From IMG/VR virus record IMGVR_UViG_3300044716_000676, positions 1 through 25,453 of that record: 25,453 bases of DNA. One strand, written 5' to 3'. This document shows positions 1 to 8,600 of this stretch, piece by piece. Position 1 is the first letter of the stretch, and each line of letters starts with the position of its first letter. This DNA comes from a virus. A model generated the notes under the pieces. It was not told the DNA's origin. It was given only the letters and a program-made list of their open reading frames with translations, and did no database searches. The position numbers and the translations under genes are program-made.

Positions 1-1
1 A

Positions 2-541
2 AGTACACCAACTAGCACTCCTACATCAACACCCACTAATACTCCAACAAGTACTCCAACCAGTACTCCTACATCAACACCAACTAGCACTCCAACTAGC
101 ACTCCAACCGATACTCCAACAAGTACACCAACTAGCACTCCAACCGATACTCCAACCAGCACTCCAACCAGCACTCCTACATCAACACCCACTAATACTC
201 CAACAAGTACTCCAACTTCAACTCCTACTTCAACACCAACTGACACTCCTACAAGTACACCAACCAGTACACCAACTTCAACACCTACCGATACGCCAAC
301 CAGTACTCCTACTTCAACACCAACCTCAACACCAACGAGTACACCAACTTCAACACCAACAAGTACACCAACAAGTACACCAACAAGTACACCAACAAGT
401 ACACCAACTTCAACACCTACCGATACACCAACCAGTACTCCTACCAGTACACCGACTACCACTCCAACAACAACTCCAACCAGTACTCCAACAACAACTC
501 CAACCAGTACTCCAACAAGCACTCCAACAGATACACCTACT
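2..541 (+). repeat. 12-bp tandem repeat (45 in-frame units) coding X-T-P-T
   Basis: Forty-five consecutive 12-bp units stay in perfect 12-bp phase, with no indel that I can see. Each unit is one codon (mostly AGT, AGC or TCA; sometimes GAT, GAC, AAT, ACC or ACA) followed by ACN CCN ACN. Third positions vary between units while the peptide is kept, so the array is conserved at protein level. It continues beyond the left edge. Because the unit is a multiple of three, copy-number change would alter stalk length without breaking the frame. Confidence 0.97.
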
Positions 542-1666
542 AATCAAAAAATAGCTTTTTCACCTGGGTATATAGAATTTAGTGAAGAAGTTGGTTTGCC
601 TCTTCACGATCCACCCAAGTTTTATTATAAAAAAAGAATTACAGAGTTTTGGGATTGGTCAAATACTAGAAGAGTATGGTTTTGGGAAGCAAAAATTGAT
701 TTGAGTGGTACTATAGATTCTGTAGTCACTGATGTATATGGAAATGCATTAATAAATACGACAGGAAATGGAATATACGAGGAGCAATGGTATGGTGGAC
801 CGGGTACTTGGAACAAAAAAGCTAACTGCAATGTTGCTGGAACATATACTGAAAGTGGTAATGGTTGTTTAAATGGTCAATTGACTTATACTATTACAAA
901 TAATGTAGTAGGAGATAATCAAGGATCTGTTTTTTATCCAACTTGGAATCAAACTGTAGATACTCGAAGCACAGCATCATGTCCTACCGAGTGGCCTAAT
1001 CCGGTTCCTCATTATGAAGTATCTTATGGCAATGGTTGGGCAATAAACATGGGGATGATGAGGAGTATATATAACTTTGGAGGGTTTTCTTATCCAAAAT
1101 ATACTGGTAATATGTGGAGTTCCACTTTTACGCAAAAAACAAACACATCAATTAAAGAAACTAGAATTCCAGCTGTTTATTATATCGATGGATACGGTAG
1201 ACAATATTTTGACGGATCTGGAACTGCTTATCTCTTAACCGAACTTGTCGATGAGATTCCTTTGATATGGGAAACAAATTGGTCGCCTGATCCATCAGAA
1301 ATATGTTTGGGACAAGAATTTACTCAAACAAAAAATACATTAAACAGTTCTACGTGGACTCATGTTGCAAATAGACAGGCAATAGGAACTAAAGCTGATT
1401 CTTTAGGATGTACAGATCCGTGTGCATCGAATTTTAACCCAAATGCAACGTGTGATAATGGATCTTGTGTAAATATCAGCGAAGGCTGTACAAATGAGTG
1501 TTCATCCAATTACAACCCATCGGCATGTAGAGATGATGGATCTTGTAATTACGATTACGGAAATTGTCCTTGGGCTTTTGGATGTACTGATTATTGTTCA
1601 TCAAATTACGACCCAAATGCATTTTTAGATGATGGATCTTGTTTATATGACAATGCTAATTGTTAA
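2..1666 (+). CDS. Thr/Ser/Pro-repeat stalk protein with C-terminal Cys repeats (5'-partial)
   Basis: The frame is open from the left edge to the TAA at 1664-1666, giving 554 residues in the window; the true start lies upstream. A TTG at 596 is inside the frame and is not a start. Residues 1-180 are 45 uninterrupted tetrapeptides X-T-P-T (X is Ser 34 times, Asp 6, Thr 3, Asn 2), an extended mucin-like stalk. Residues about 181-467 form a Trp/Tyr/Gly-rich domain that I do not recognise. The C-terminus carries three 21-residue Cys motifs beginning GCT and ending GSC, a motif familiar from secreted Bacteroidota proteins and some phage proteins. The layout suggests a surface-exposed stalked binding protein such as a fibre or adhesin. 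The role is inferred from architecture and neighbouring virion genes. The 3' end overlaps convergent gene B by 11 nt. Confidence 0.85.
   Translation, partial: STPTSTPTSTPTNTPTSTPTSTPTSTPTSTPTSTPTDTPTSTPTSTPTDTPTSTPTSTPTSTPTNTPTSTPTSTPTSTPTDTPTSTPTSTPTSTPTDTPTSTPTSTPTSTPTSTPTSTPTSTPTSTPTSTPTSTPTSTPTDTPTSTPTSTPTTTPTTTPTSTPTTTPTSTPTSTPTDTPTNQKIAFSPGYIEFSEEVGLPLHDPPKFYYKKRITEFWDWSNTRRVWFWEAKIDLSGTIDSVVTDVYGNALINTTGNGIYEEQWYGGPGTWNKKANCNVAGTYTESGNGCLNGQLTYTITNNVVGDNQGSVFYPTWNQTVDTRSTASCPTEWPNPVPHYEVSYGNGWAINMGMMRSIYNFGGFSYPKYTGNMWSSTFTQKTNTSIKETRIPAVYYIDGYGRQYFDGSGTAYLLTELVDEIPLIWETNWSPDPSEICLGQEFTQTKNTLNSSTWTHVANRQAIGTKADSLGCTDPCASNFNPNATCDNGSCVNISEGCTNECSSNYNPSACRDDGSCNYDYGNCPWAFGCTDYCSSNYDPNAFLDDGSCLYDNANC
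1406..1642 (+). repeat. Three Cys-rich GCTD...DDGSC protein repeats
   Basis: Three 21-residue motifs start at 1406, 1484 and 1580 (63 nt each). The consensus is GCT-(D/N)-x-C-(A/S)-S-N-(F/Y)-(N/D)-P-x-A, followed by D-(N/D)-G-S-C. Copies 1 and 2 have four cysteines; copy 3 lacks the third and has three. The unit resembles the GCTDPxAxNYxPxAxxDDGSC repeats of Bacteroidota surface proteins, but with Cys at the sixth position. Linkers are 5 and 11 residues. Confidence 0.85.
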
Positions 1667-1949
1667 TAATTTTAAAATAAATCTTGTATAAGAAACAAGC
1701 AAACAAATGAACCGACAATCCACAAAAAGGATATGAATAATATCCTAATGTATTAAAAAGTGGATTGTAAAATAAACTTGTCAATATCCCCATCCAAAAA
1801 CTACTGCATTCCGGACATATTAACGGTCTTCTTATATATGGAATTTTTGCCACTAAATTTCTAACCGGAGAAAATATTTCAGAAAAACTCCACATAAAAC
1901 TAACACCCAAACTTAGTATTATGTATGTTAAAAATTCAAAAAATATCAT
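1656..1949 (-). CDS. DUF1360-like small membrane protein
   Basis: A 97-residue hydrophobic protein. Likely membrane segments lie at residues 3-20, about 50-61 and about 72-92. The central CPEC (45-48) followed by FW at 51-52 and M-G-I matches the CxxC-x2-FWxG core of DUF1360, a family of unknown function found in phages and bacteria. Its ATG overlaps the TGA of the upstream gene C (ATGA), so the two are probably translationally coupled. The stop (TAG at 1656-1658) runs 11 nt into the convergent stalk-protein gene. The cysteine pair may bind metal or a thiol partner. Family assignment is by motif only. Confidence 0.72.
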   Translation of the reverse strand: MIFFEFLTYIILSLGVSFMWSFSEIFSPVRNLVAKIPYIRRPLICPECSSFWMGILTSLFYNPLFNTLGYYSYPFCGLSVHLFACFLYKIYFKIINN

Positions 1950-2362
1950 AAAAAGAAAACATCAACATATTCATCATCTACTTTCAAAAGAGAAAATTGT
2001 CTATACATTGCTCTATCATTATTTAATTTTTGAGAAAAATTGTTCCATTCAGTAACCTTTACTCTTTCTACTTTTCCATTATAAATTACGAATTTATATT
2101 TTTCTTCAATATCTCGTAAATTGATCAAAGCTTTAATTTCTGGCGAAGATTCATTTAAAAACTTTCCACACTTTTCTCTGTTAGAGTTTACATAATTTTC
2201 TACTTTACCTCTACAAGAACAATTTGGGTTTGTTGAGGCAGATTCTATATCGGCATAAATTTCTGGAGCCAATGTTTGAAATGATGTTTTAAAATCATTA
2301 TTTAATGTTAAAAGTTCTAAAAATATTTTAGATAAATGTTGGTAATTTGGATCAATATTCAT
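1946..2362 (-). CDS. Hypothetical protein with CxC motif
   Basis: A 138-residue soluble-looking protein that I do not recognise. The N-terminal 35 residues look helical (LSKIFLELLTL). A short NPNCSCRGKVENYV stretch follows at about 45-58, with cysteines at 48, 50 and 65. The C-terminal half is mixed charged and ends in an acidic/aromatic tail (DDEYVDVFFL). No signal peptide is evident. It is the first gene of a two-gene minus-strand unit with the DUF1360-like gene, joined by a 4-nt ATGA overlap. The clustered cysteines could be a small metal site, but that is a guess. The start ATG is the first in frame after the AT-rich divergent spacer. Confidence 0.7.
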   Translation of the reverse strand: MNIDPNYQHLSKIFLELLTLNNDFKTSFQTLAPEIYADIESASTNPNCSCRGKVENYVNSNREKCGKFLNESSPEIKALINLRDIEEKYKFVIYNGKVERVKVTEWNNFSQKLNNDRAMYRQFSLLKVDDEYVDVFFL

Positions 2363-2369
2363 ATATTAT

Positions 2370-2397
2370 ATATTACATAAACAAATATAAATGTCAA
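2370..2397 (-). promoter_or_regulatory. Candidate sigma70-like promoter for gene C
   Basis: On the minus strand TTGACA (2397-2392) is followed after 16 nt by TAATAT (2375-2370), within the 77-bp divergent spacer. The -35 matches consensus exactly and the -10 is close. The -10 box ends 7 nt before the ATG at 2362, so transcripts would start at or very near the start codon. The same stretch contains TATATTTG, resembling the Bacteroidota -7 element, but without a well-spaced upstream TTTG. Confidence 0.35.
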
Positions 2398-2405
2398 ATA
2401 TTTTA

Positions 2406-2431
2406 TTGAAAAATTTTATTTTTTTTATAAT
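2406..2431 (+). promoter_or_regulatory. Candidate promoter for the D-E-F operon
   Basis: TATAAT (2426-2431) lies 8 nt before the ATG at 2440. TTGAAA (2406-2411) is upstream, but the spacing of 14 nt is shorter than the usual 16-18. The base composition is so AT-rich that chance matches are likely. Position in the divergent spacer is the main support. Confidence 0.3.
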
Positions 2432-2439
2432 TAGTTTAA

Positions 2440-2913
2440 ATGAATAATGTAAACATAACTATAATTTCATCTCAAGATGGAATAGAAAATTCTTTGGATT
2501 CAACTAGATCATTTGGCTTATTTTTAAATAAATCTTTATCTATTATTAAAATGTGCCATTGGTATACGGAAAATTACGATGCTCATAACATACTAGGAAA
2601 CTTGTACAGTTCATTAAGTGATTCTTTTGATGATCTACAAGAAGAAATAATTGGTACATGTAAACAACAATCAAAACAATTTCCTCATATATCAAATGAT
2701 ATCAATTTTGACGATATACAATTGTATGTGGATTGTGAAGGTTCAATATTAAAAACATATTATGATGTTTGTGGATCAATTTGTTCATCATTAAATTCTC
2801 CGGAACTTGATTCATACATAAGTTCTGTTGTGTCGGGATTAAATAATACAAAAGAAGAAATATTGTCTGCTTTAAATAAAGCAAATTATTTGCTTTCATT
2901 AGTTAAAATTTAA
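2440..2913 (+). CDS. DUF5856-like ferritin-fold protein
   Basis: A 157-residue all-helical protein. Residues 33-72 hold a helix with MCHWYTENYDAHNILGNLY (38-56), followed by an Asp/Glu-rich stretch. This is the HW-x-T-x-x-Y-x-x-H-x-x-L pattern of DUF5856 and other Dps/ferritin-like phage proteins. Helices continue at about 90-120 and 125-155. Five cysteines (39, 74, 99, 111, 115) are unusual for the family. Known ferritin-like proteins bind or oxidise iron, but the phage DUF5856 group has no established function and I cannot confirm a complete metal site. It is the first gene of a tight operon, with its TAA one nucleotide before the ATG of the GlcNAc transferase. No Shine-Dalgarno is visible. 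Confidence 0.7.
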   Translation: MNNVNITIISSQDGIENSLDSTRSFGLFLNKSLSIIKMCHWYTENYDAHNILGNLYSSLSDSFDDLQEEIIGTCKQQSKQFPHISNDINFDDIQLYVDCEGSILKTYYDVCGSICSSLNSPELDSYISSVVSGLNNTKEEILSALNKANYLLSLVKI

Positions 2914-2914
2914 T

Positions 2915-4135
2915 ATGGACAATTTAATTTTTGTACAAATTGCATCATATAGAGATCCCGAATTAATTAAAACAATTGAGGACTGTATATCAAAAGCAAA
3001 AAATCCTGAAAAATTAAGATTTGGAATAGCATGGCAACACGACGAAAATGAAAATTTAAATGATTTCATAAATAATGAAAAATTTAAAATATTAGATATA
3101 CCATACAAAGAAAGCAAAGGTGTATGTTGGGCTAGAAACAAAGTAAACTTGTTATATTCCAATGAAGAATATACATTACAAATAGACTCTCATACTAGAT
3201 TTATACAAAACTGGGACGAGGAAATTATAAATCTATGGAAAGAATTGAAAAATGATAAGGCTATTTTGACATCATATCCACCGGAATATTATCCAGATAA
3301 ACCAGAAAATCAATGGAGTCAATCTTTGCATGTTATTCACACACATTCATTCAAAAATGGTCAAACGGAACAAAGACCAAGAACTCCATCGAATTGGCAA
3401 AATAGAACAACTCCATATAAAGCAATTCATGTTGCAGCTGGATTTATATTTGGAAAAGGTTCATATATAAAGGATGTCACATATGATCCAGAATTTTATT
3501 TTAGTGGAGAAGAAACAGCATTGGCAGTTAGGTTTTATACACATGGATATGATTTATACCATCCTCATAAAATAATAATATGGCATTATTATACTAGAAA
3601 AAATAATAAAAAACATTGGGATGATTGTTCAGAATGGGGAAAATATTCTATAAAAGCAACCGATAGATTAAATTGTTTATTGAATAGAAATAAAAATTAC
3701 AATTTAGGAATATATGGATTGGGAAATGTAAGAACACTGGAAGATTTTCAAAATTATTCTGGCATAGACTTTAAAAGAAACATATTACATTTAGATACAA
3801 AGGAAGGAAAAGAACCTCCGGTAGATTTAAATGATAAATATAAATGGTCTTATATTATTAAAAAATACAAGTATACCGCAAAATGGAACTGGAATGAAAT
3901 AGATCACAGCAAGGAATTGAGATTTATGGCATTCATTTTTAAAGATAAAAATGATCAGGAAATATATAGAAAAGATATAGATCAAAAAGAATGTTCTGAT
4001 ATTTTAAATGGTACAAAAACAGAATGTGATTTTGAATTTGAATATAATAGTCCAGAACAAGAACCAAAAATTCTTATAATTTGGCCATATAGCAAAGATT
4101 TAAATTGGTTAAATTTAACAAAAAAAGAAATTTAA
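2915..4135 (+). CDS. GlcNAc glycosyltransferase (PF11397-type)
   Basis: A 406-residue GT-A-type glycosyltransferase. The N-terminus FVQIASYRDPELIKTIEDC (6-24) followed by A-x-x-P-E-x-L-x-F-G-I is the signature of the GlcNAc family PF11397, which includes the Skp1 hydroxyproline GlcNAc transferase of Dictyostelium. The DxH metal motif is in DSHTRF (91-96). An FSGEE acceptor/catalytic motif is at 196-200, followed by the HP...WHYY stretch (216-226) typical of the family. Residues about 310-406 form an extra C-terminal domain that I cannot name. By family it would transfer GlcNAc from UDP-GlcNAc in the cytoplasm; acceptor and exact sugar are not shown by the sequence. Gaps of 1 nt on both sides place it in one operon with D and F. 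Confidence 0.85.
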   Translation: MDNLIFVQIASYRDPELIKTIEDCISKAKNPEKLRFGIAWQHDENENLNDFINNEKFKILDIPYKESKGVCWARNKVNLLYSNEEYTLQIDSHTRFIQNWDEEIINLWKELKNDKAILTSYPPEYYPDKPENQWSQSLHVIHTHSFKNGQTEQRPRTPSNWQNRTTPYKAIHVAAGFIFGKGSYIKDVTYDPEFYFSGEETALAVRFYTHGYDLYHPHKIIIWHYYTRKNNKKHWDDCSEWGKYSIKATDRLNCLLNRNKNYNLGIYGLGNVRTLEDFQNYSGIDFKRNILHLDTKEGKEPPVDLNDKYKWSYIIKKYKYTAKWNWNEIDHSKELRFMAFIFKDKNDQEIYRKDIDQKECSDILNGTKTECDFEFEYNSPEQEPKILIIWPYSKDLNWLNLTKKEI

Positions 4136-4136
4136 A

Positions 4137-5618
4137 ATGGAAAAACTAAAAAAGGACATGTTAATTGTTGTTCCTTATAGGAACAGAGAAAGAGACTTGG
4201 AAAAATTTTTAGAAAAAACTCCGGAATATTTCAATAAACAAAATTTAACATATGATATTTTAATATGTGAATTGGAACAAGATTGTTCTTGGAATGCAGG
4301 TATGCCCTGTAATTCATTGATAGACTTTATAAAAGATAAAGAATATGAATGGTTATATATTCATCATGTTGATATAACTCCAATAGAAGGTGAATGGAAA
4401 TTTCCAAATGCAAATGAAGTATATCACAATCTTGGTGATTACGGTAGCTGTTTAATGAAAATGGAAGTGTTTTTAAAAGTTGGCGGCTATTCAAATTCAT
4501 TTTGGGGATGGGGAGCAGAAGATAATGATCTATATGATAAACTAAGAAAACAAAATTTTAAAGTTGTAACATTAAATGAGTCTCATAGTGTAAAATATGA
4601 TACAGGATATCAAAATCATTCAAGAAATTTTGATGGAATAAATTATGCCAATAATCTTAAAACATTATATGTAATACCGGAAAATCAAAAAACTAATATA
4701 TATGATTTTTATAAAAATGCATATGTTAAAAATCTTACAACAATATCACCTAACATTTATAAACAAACGATTTTTCCTAAAATATTGTGTCCAAAAAAAC
4801 ATAAAAACGAAAACCTTTTAATCAGTTATTTAAAAAATCAAACCGATCCAAAAAACATGATGTCTTTTATTAAAAGTGCCATGATTTATTCTGGATATAG
4901 TTATGATTTAGTTATATGTGTAGCCGATAAAGATCCAGATAAATATCTTATAAATCAAATAGAAGCATTTGGAGCAAAGGTTTATTATCATGAAATAAAA
5001 CATGATAATATTTTTATAGATCGTTATCATGCATATAGAAATTTTTTAAATGATAACAAACATTATAAAAAAGTTTTGCACACGGATTGTCTGGATGTGA
5101 TATTTCAGTCTGATCCATTTATTCATATAAAAAATAATTTGATTATAAGTTCCGAAGAAATTTTAATTAAAAATGAAACATGGAATACTAATATATTTAA
5201 AGGAATTTATGCACAAAATATATATGACGAAATAAAAGAAAATTCGGTATTATGTGGTGGTGCTATAGGTGGAACATCAGATGCTTTTATTAATTTGTGT
5301 GATTCTATTATAGAAGAAAGTAAAAAATTAAAATTAAATGGAAATTATGGTTACGATCAACCAATTTTACAAAAATTAATATATTTGGATAAATTTGAAA
5401 TTGATGTTAAAAATTTTAACGATGGTTTTTGTTGCAATCTTCATGTATATTTTCATAATAAAGAAAAATTTAAAAATAAAATAACAATAAATAATGATTC
5501 TAAATTTTTTAATGAAAATAATAAAAAATTTTCAATAGTTCATCAATACAATAGAGATATAAAAATATATTCTAAAATATATAATCATTTTAACACCTAC
5601 TATTATCCTTTTTTTTAA
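4137..5618 (+). CDS. Two-domain glycosyltransferase: beta-1,4-GalT-like plus second GT
   Basis: A 493-residue fusion. Residues 1-180 match the beta-1,4-galactosyltransferase family (PF13733/PF02709): VVPYRNRERDL (11-21), a metal-site region HHVDITP (76-82), GDYGSCLMKMEVF with GGYSNSFWGWGAEDND (116-131), the diagnostic WGWGxEDxD block. The usual D-V-D is H-V-D here, so Asp79 would be the metal ligand. Residues about 225-445 are a second GT-A-like domain with VLHTDCLDVIFQSDPF (313-328), GGAIGGT (374-380) and GYDQP (405-409), as in bacterial and eukaryotic GTs carrying the TDxxDVxFQxDPF motif. With gene E it could build a Gal-GlcNAc type disaccharide and extend it; that pathway is inferred. Its stop lies 4 nt from the stop of convergent gene G, with no GC-rich terminator hairpin between them. 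Confidence 0.82.
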   Translation: MEKLKKDMLIVVPYRNRERDLEKFLEKTPEYFNKQNLTYDILICELEQDCSWNAGMPCNSLIDFIKDKEYEWLYIHHVDITPIEGEWKFPNANEVYHNLGDYGSCLMKMEVFLKVGGYSNSFWGWGAEDNDLYDKLRKQNFKVVTLNESHSVKYDTGYQNHSRNFDGINYANNLKTLYVIPENQKTNIYDFYKNAYVKNLTTISPNIYKQTIFPKILCPKKHKNENLLISYLKNQTDPKNMMSFIKSAMIYSGYSYDLVICVADKDPDKYLINQIEAFGAKVYYHEIKHDNIFIDRYHAYRNFLNDNKHYKKVLHTDCLDVIFQSDPFIHIKNNLIISSEEILIKNETWNTNIFKGIYAQNIYDEIKENSVLCGGAIGGTSDAFINLCDSIIEESKKLKLNGNYGYDQPILQKLIYLDKFEIDVKNFNDGFCCNLHVYFHNKEKFKNKITINNDSKFFNENNKKFSIVHQYNRDIKIYSKIYNHFNTYYYPFF

Positions 5619-5622
5619 AAAA

Positions 5623-8600
5623 TTATTCTCTAGTTGAATCGAACCAATTTATTTTATATAAATCGGTGTGAGCAGGAGTAATCTTCTTAATATTGCTTCT
5701 TATAGAATCTTCTATTAATTTTTTAACACTATCGTCTGCTTTTAAATTATGGATATTAATATTATAATATTTGCTCTTACTTGTTGGTAATTGCATTTGA
5801 AACCAATGTTTTATTTCTTCCACATAGTTTCTTTCTCCTATTGGAATATTCCACTTTAATGGACCTTTATCTATAGATAAATCGGATGCAAAATATATTT
5901 GTGAGATTTCTCCCTGTGTTAAAGATTTATTGTACATTAAAATTTGACCAATATCTCCAATTAGTTTATATGCATCCTCAACCTGAATTAAATCATTTAA
6001 TGTAGTATTTTTTATGTTTGATGCACCTACCAATAAGGATGATTTATAATCGTATTGTATTTGATATTTTGCTTTATCGAATTTTTCATCAGCTACTAAA
6101 ATAGTATCTATGTAATATTTTGCAGTACCATTTGTTGAATCAAAATTAAAAACAAAGTTATGCCAGCCCGGTGGAAGATCTTTAACATCATATGTCAATT
6201 TCAATAATCTTCCTTCTTTTCCATTTGCTGTTGCAATTTTAAATTTCCAACTTAAATTTTTATCTAATGATCCAAATTTTCTTAAAAATTGATAACTGCT
6301 AAAATCACCTAATGCTTTGAAATTATGGTTTTCTTTTACTGTTGCTAAATCTACTGTTAATAATCCATATAAACTTAATCTAGAAACTAATGCTCCTTCG
6401 GAATTTATTAGGTATGCTATTTTATCAGAATCATCAATTAATATAGCCAAGTCTTCGGTTTTATCAGATGTTTCCACGCATACTTTGCTTATTTTAGGTG
6501 TCTTGATAAAGTTTAAAAATCTAAACTGACCATTATATTCAAAACAATCTTCATCTATCAAAGCATTTTTTCCTATGCTTTTTGTAAATTCAAACCTGTC
6601 TTCGGTTATATTAAATTTTGTTATTTTATCTTTTTGATGAACCAACCATAAATTATTTTTAGCATCACAGCTTATTTGTTGCATTGGTCCTAGATTTGCA
6701 TATATCTGTTGGTCTTTATATAAATTTCCACCTATAACTTCCCATAAACTATTTTGATTATCGATACATGAAGTATTACCATAAGAGTATTTTAGATTAT
6801 CATCTAAATCTATTTCAATTCTTTTGTATTCTTTTGTGAGTATATTAGTTGATAATAAATTTCCTTCGGAATTAAGTTTTACTACTTTTTTATCTTTTAC
6901 ACAATATAGGTATAAATTTTCTTGAGAATCTATTTCTAGTTGATCTATATATGTTATATCGCTTAATTCTGTTACATCAACAGTTTTTTCAATTTTTCCT
7001 TCTATATTATATTTTCTTAGTATTCTATTATATGAATCTACCACCCAATAGCCGAAATCTATCAATCTTTGTATTATATTATTTTGACTATTTGGTTTAT
7101 ATGGAATAGATATATTATCTATATGAGAAAGTTTAAAATTTAAATTGAAAATATTTCCTGATGTGGAATCAACAACAGTAAAAAGAGGCGATGTTAAGGA
7201 AGATTCATTTATAAATCCAAATCCACTATCATAATAATTTCCTATTATTTGATCTCCGTTTATATTACCCCAATCTTCAACTCTTAACCATAAGGAAAGT
7301 GTTAAATGATTTTTTTCTAATAATACATTTTTAGCAGGAAATACTATATGGTTTTTTCCATTTAAATTTAAATATTCTCCTTTAAAATTTGAATCTTCGT
7401 TTCCAACTATGAAACCATCGTTTTTATATGGTGTATTGTCTATTAATGGTGAACTGGTAAAATTTGATATGTCCAATACTTTAGATCCTAGTGGATTGTA
7501 AAAATCTGAACTCAAATATGTCAAAAATGTTTTAGAATTTTCTTGTCCAGAACGGAAGTATATATACTGCCCACCGGGTTCAAAAAATAAAGACGATGGT
7601 TGATCCCAAACTTCAAAATCAACATCTGGATTTAACTTTTCGTTGTATAATAAATCAGTTGCGGCTAATGCTTTATCGGTTGTATAATAAGCGGAATTGA
7701 AATATCTATCCATCCACTTCTTTTGACCCATTGTATTTCCCGATAACCATGTACACAACCATGTTCCATCTAATCTAGGCATAGACGGAGGTTGTGGAAC
7801 ATTTGGCGTTAGCTCCTCGTATGATATCTGTCTAGTATATATTCTATCTGACACATAAGGCAATTCTCCATAATATGCCCCATCTTCGATCAATCCTGCA
7901 TCTTGTACCGATATTCTTTGAGTTGTTGGTGGAAAGTAAAAAACTGTGTTTCTATCAGTTTCAAATTTTTTTAAATATGTATTTGTAGTAAACCCTAAAT
8001 ATATATTTTCCAATCCATTTTCTTGATTGGTTCCAGAGAATATATTATTATATACTCTTCTAATCGATGGATAATCACCAATATAATCAACACCTCTAGA
8101 ATAATTGTATTCCGGTGTTTGATAATTTTTTAATCCATGTATTTGTAAATCATAATCTACCGTTTCGGTGATATCGTCAAATTTTGGATTTTTATATGGA
8201 AAAAATGATAAAAAATTTTGTTTATAATTTTCTTTTAAACTTTCTTCGGTTGGTATTAAATCTTTTTGGGATAATAATGGACTAGATTCATATATACAAA
8301 AATAACTATTTTTAATGCTATCGGATAACAAATTATTTCTTTTATATGATATAAAGTTTAATATATTAGAGTTTCCTAAAGAAGAATTTAAATTATATGA
8401 TACATTAGTAAGTGACAATATTCTATTTGAATTTATAGTTACTGCTTTTGTATAGTTACTATCATATGAAAATAATACTATGTTATCTTCACCCAAAAAA
8501 TAATTGAATTTTTGTGTATTTGAAGGCGGTGATATTCTAGATGAAAAAAATAAATTATTAGAATTATCGTAAGTTAAAACATTTCCGTTATATGATTCGA

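Noticed and set aside
2-541. CRISPR array
   Set aside because: The array has 12-bp contiguous coding units with no unique spacers and an uninterrupted reading frame.
596-1666. A separate gene starting at TTG 596
   Set aside because: The same frame is open through the X-T-P-T array to the left edge without a stop, so the TTG is internal.
2899-3162. Minus-strand ORF opposite the GlcNAc transferase start
   Set aside because: It lies wholly within the coding region of a well-supported enzyme, with no leader or family resemblance; it is a shadow frame.
5608-5626. Bidirectional terminator between F and G
   Set aside because: There is only a T-run next to an A-run with no GC stem or loop; it is not distinguishable from local AT richness.
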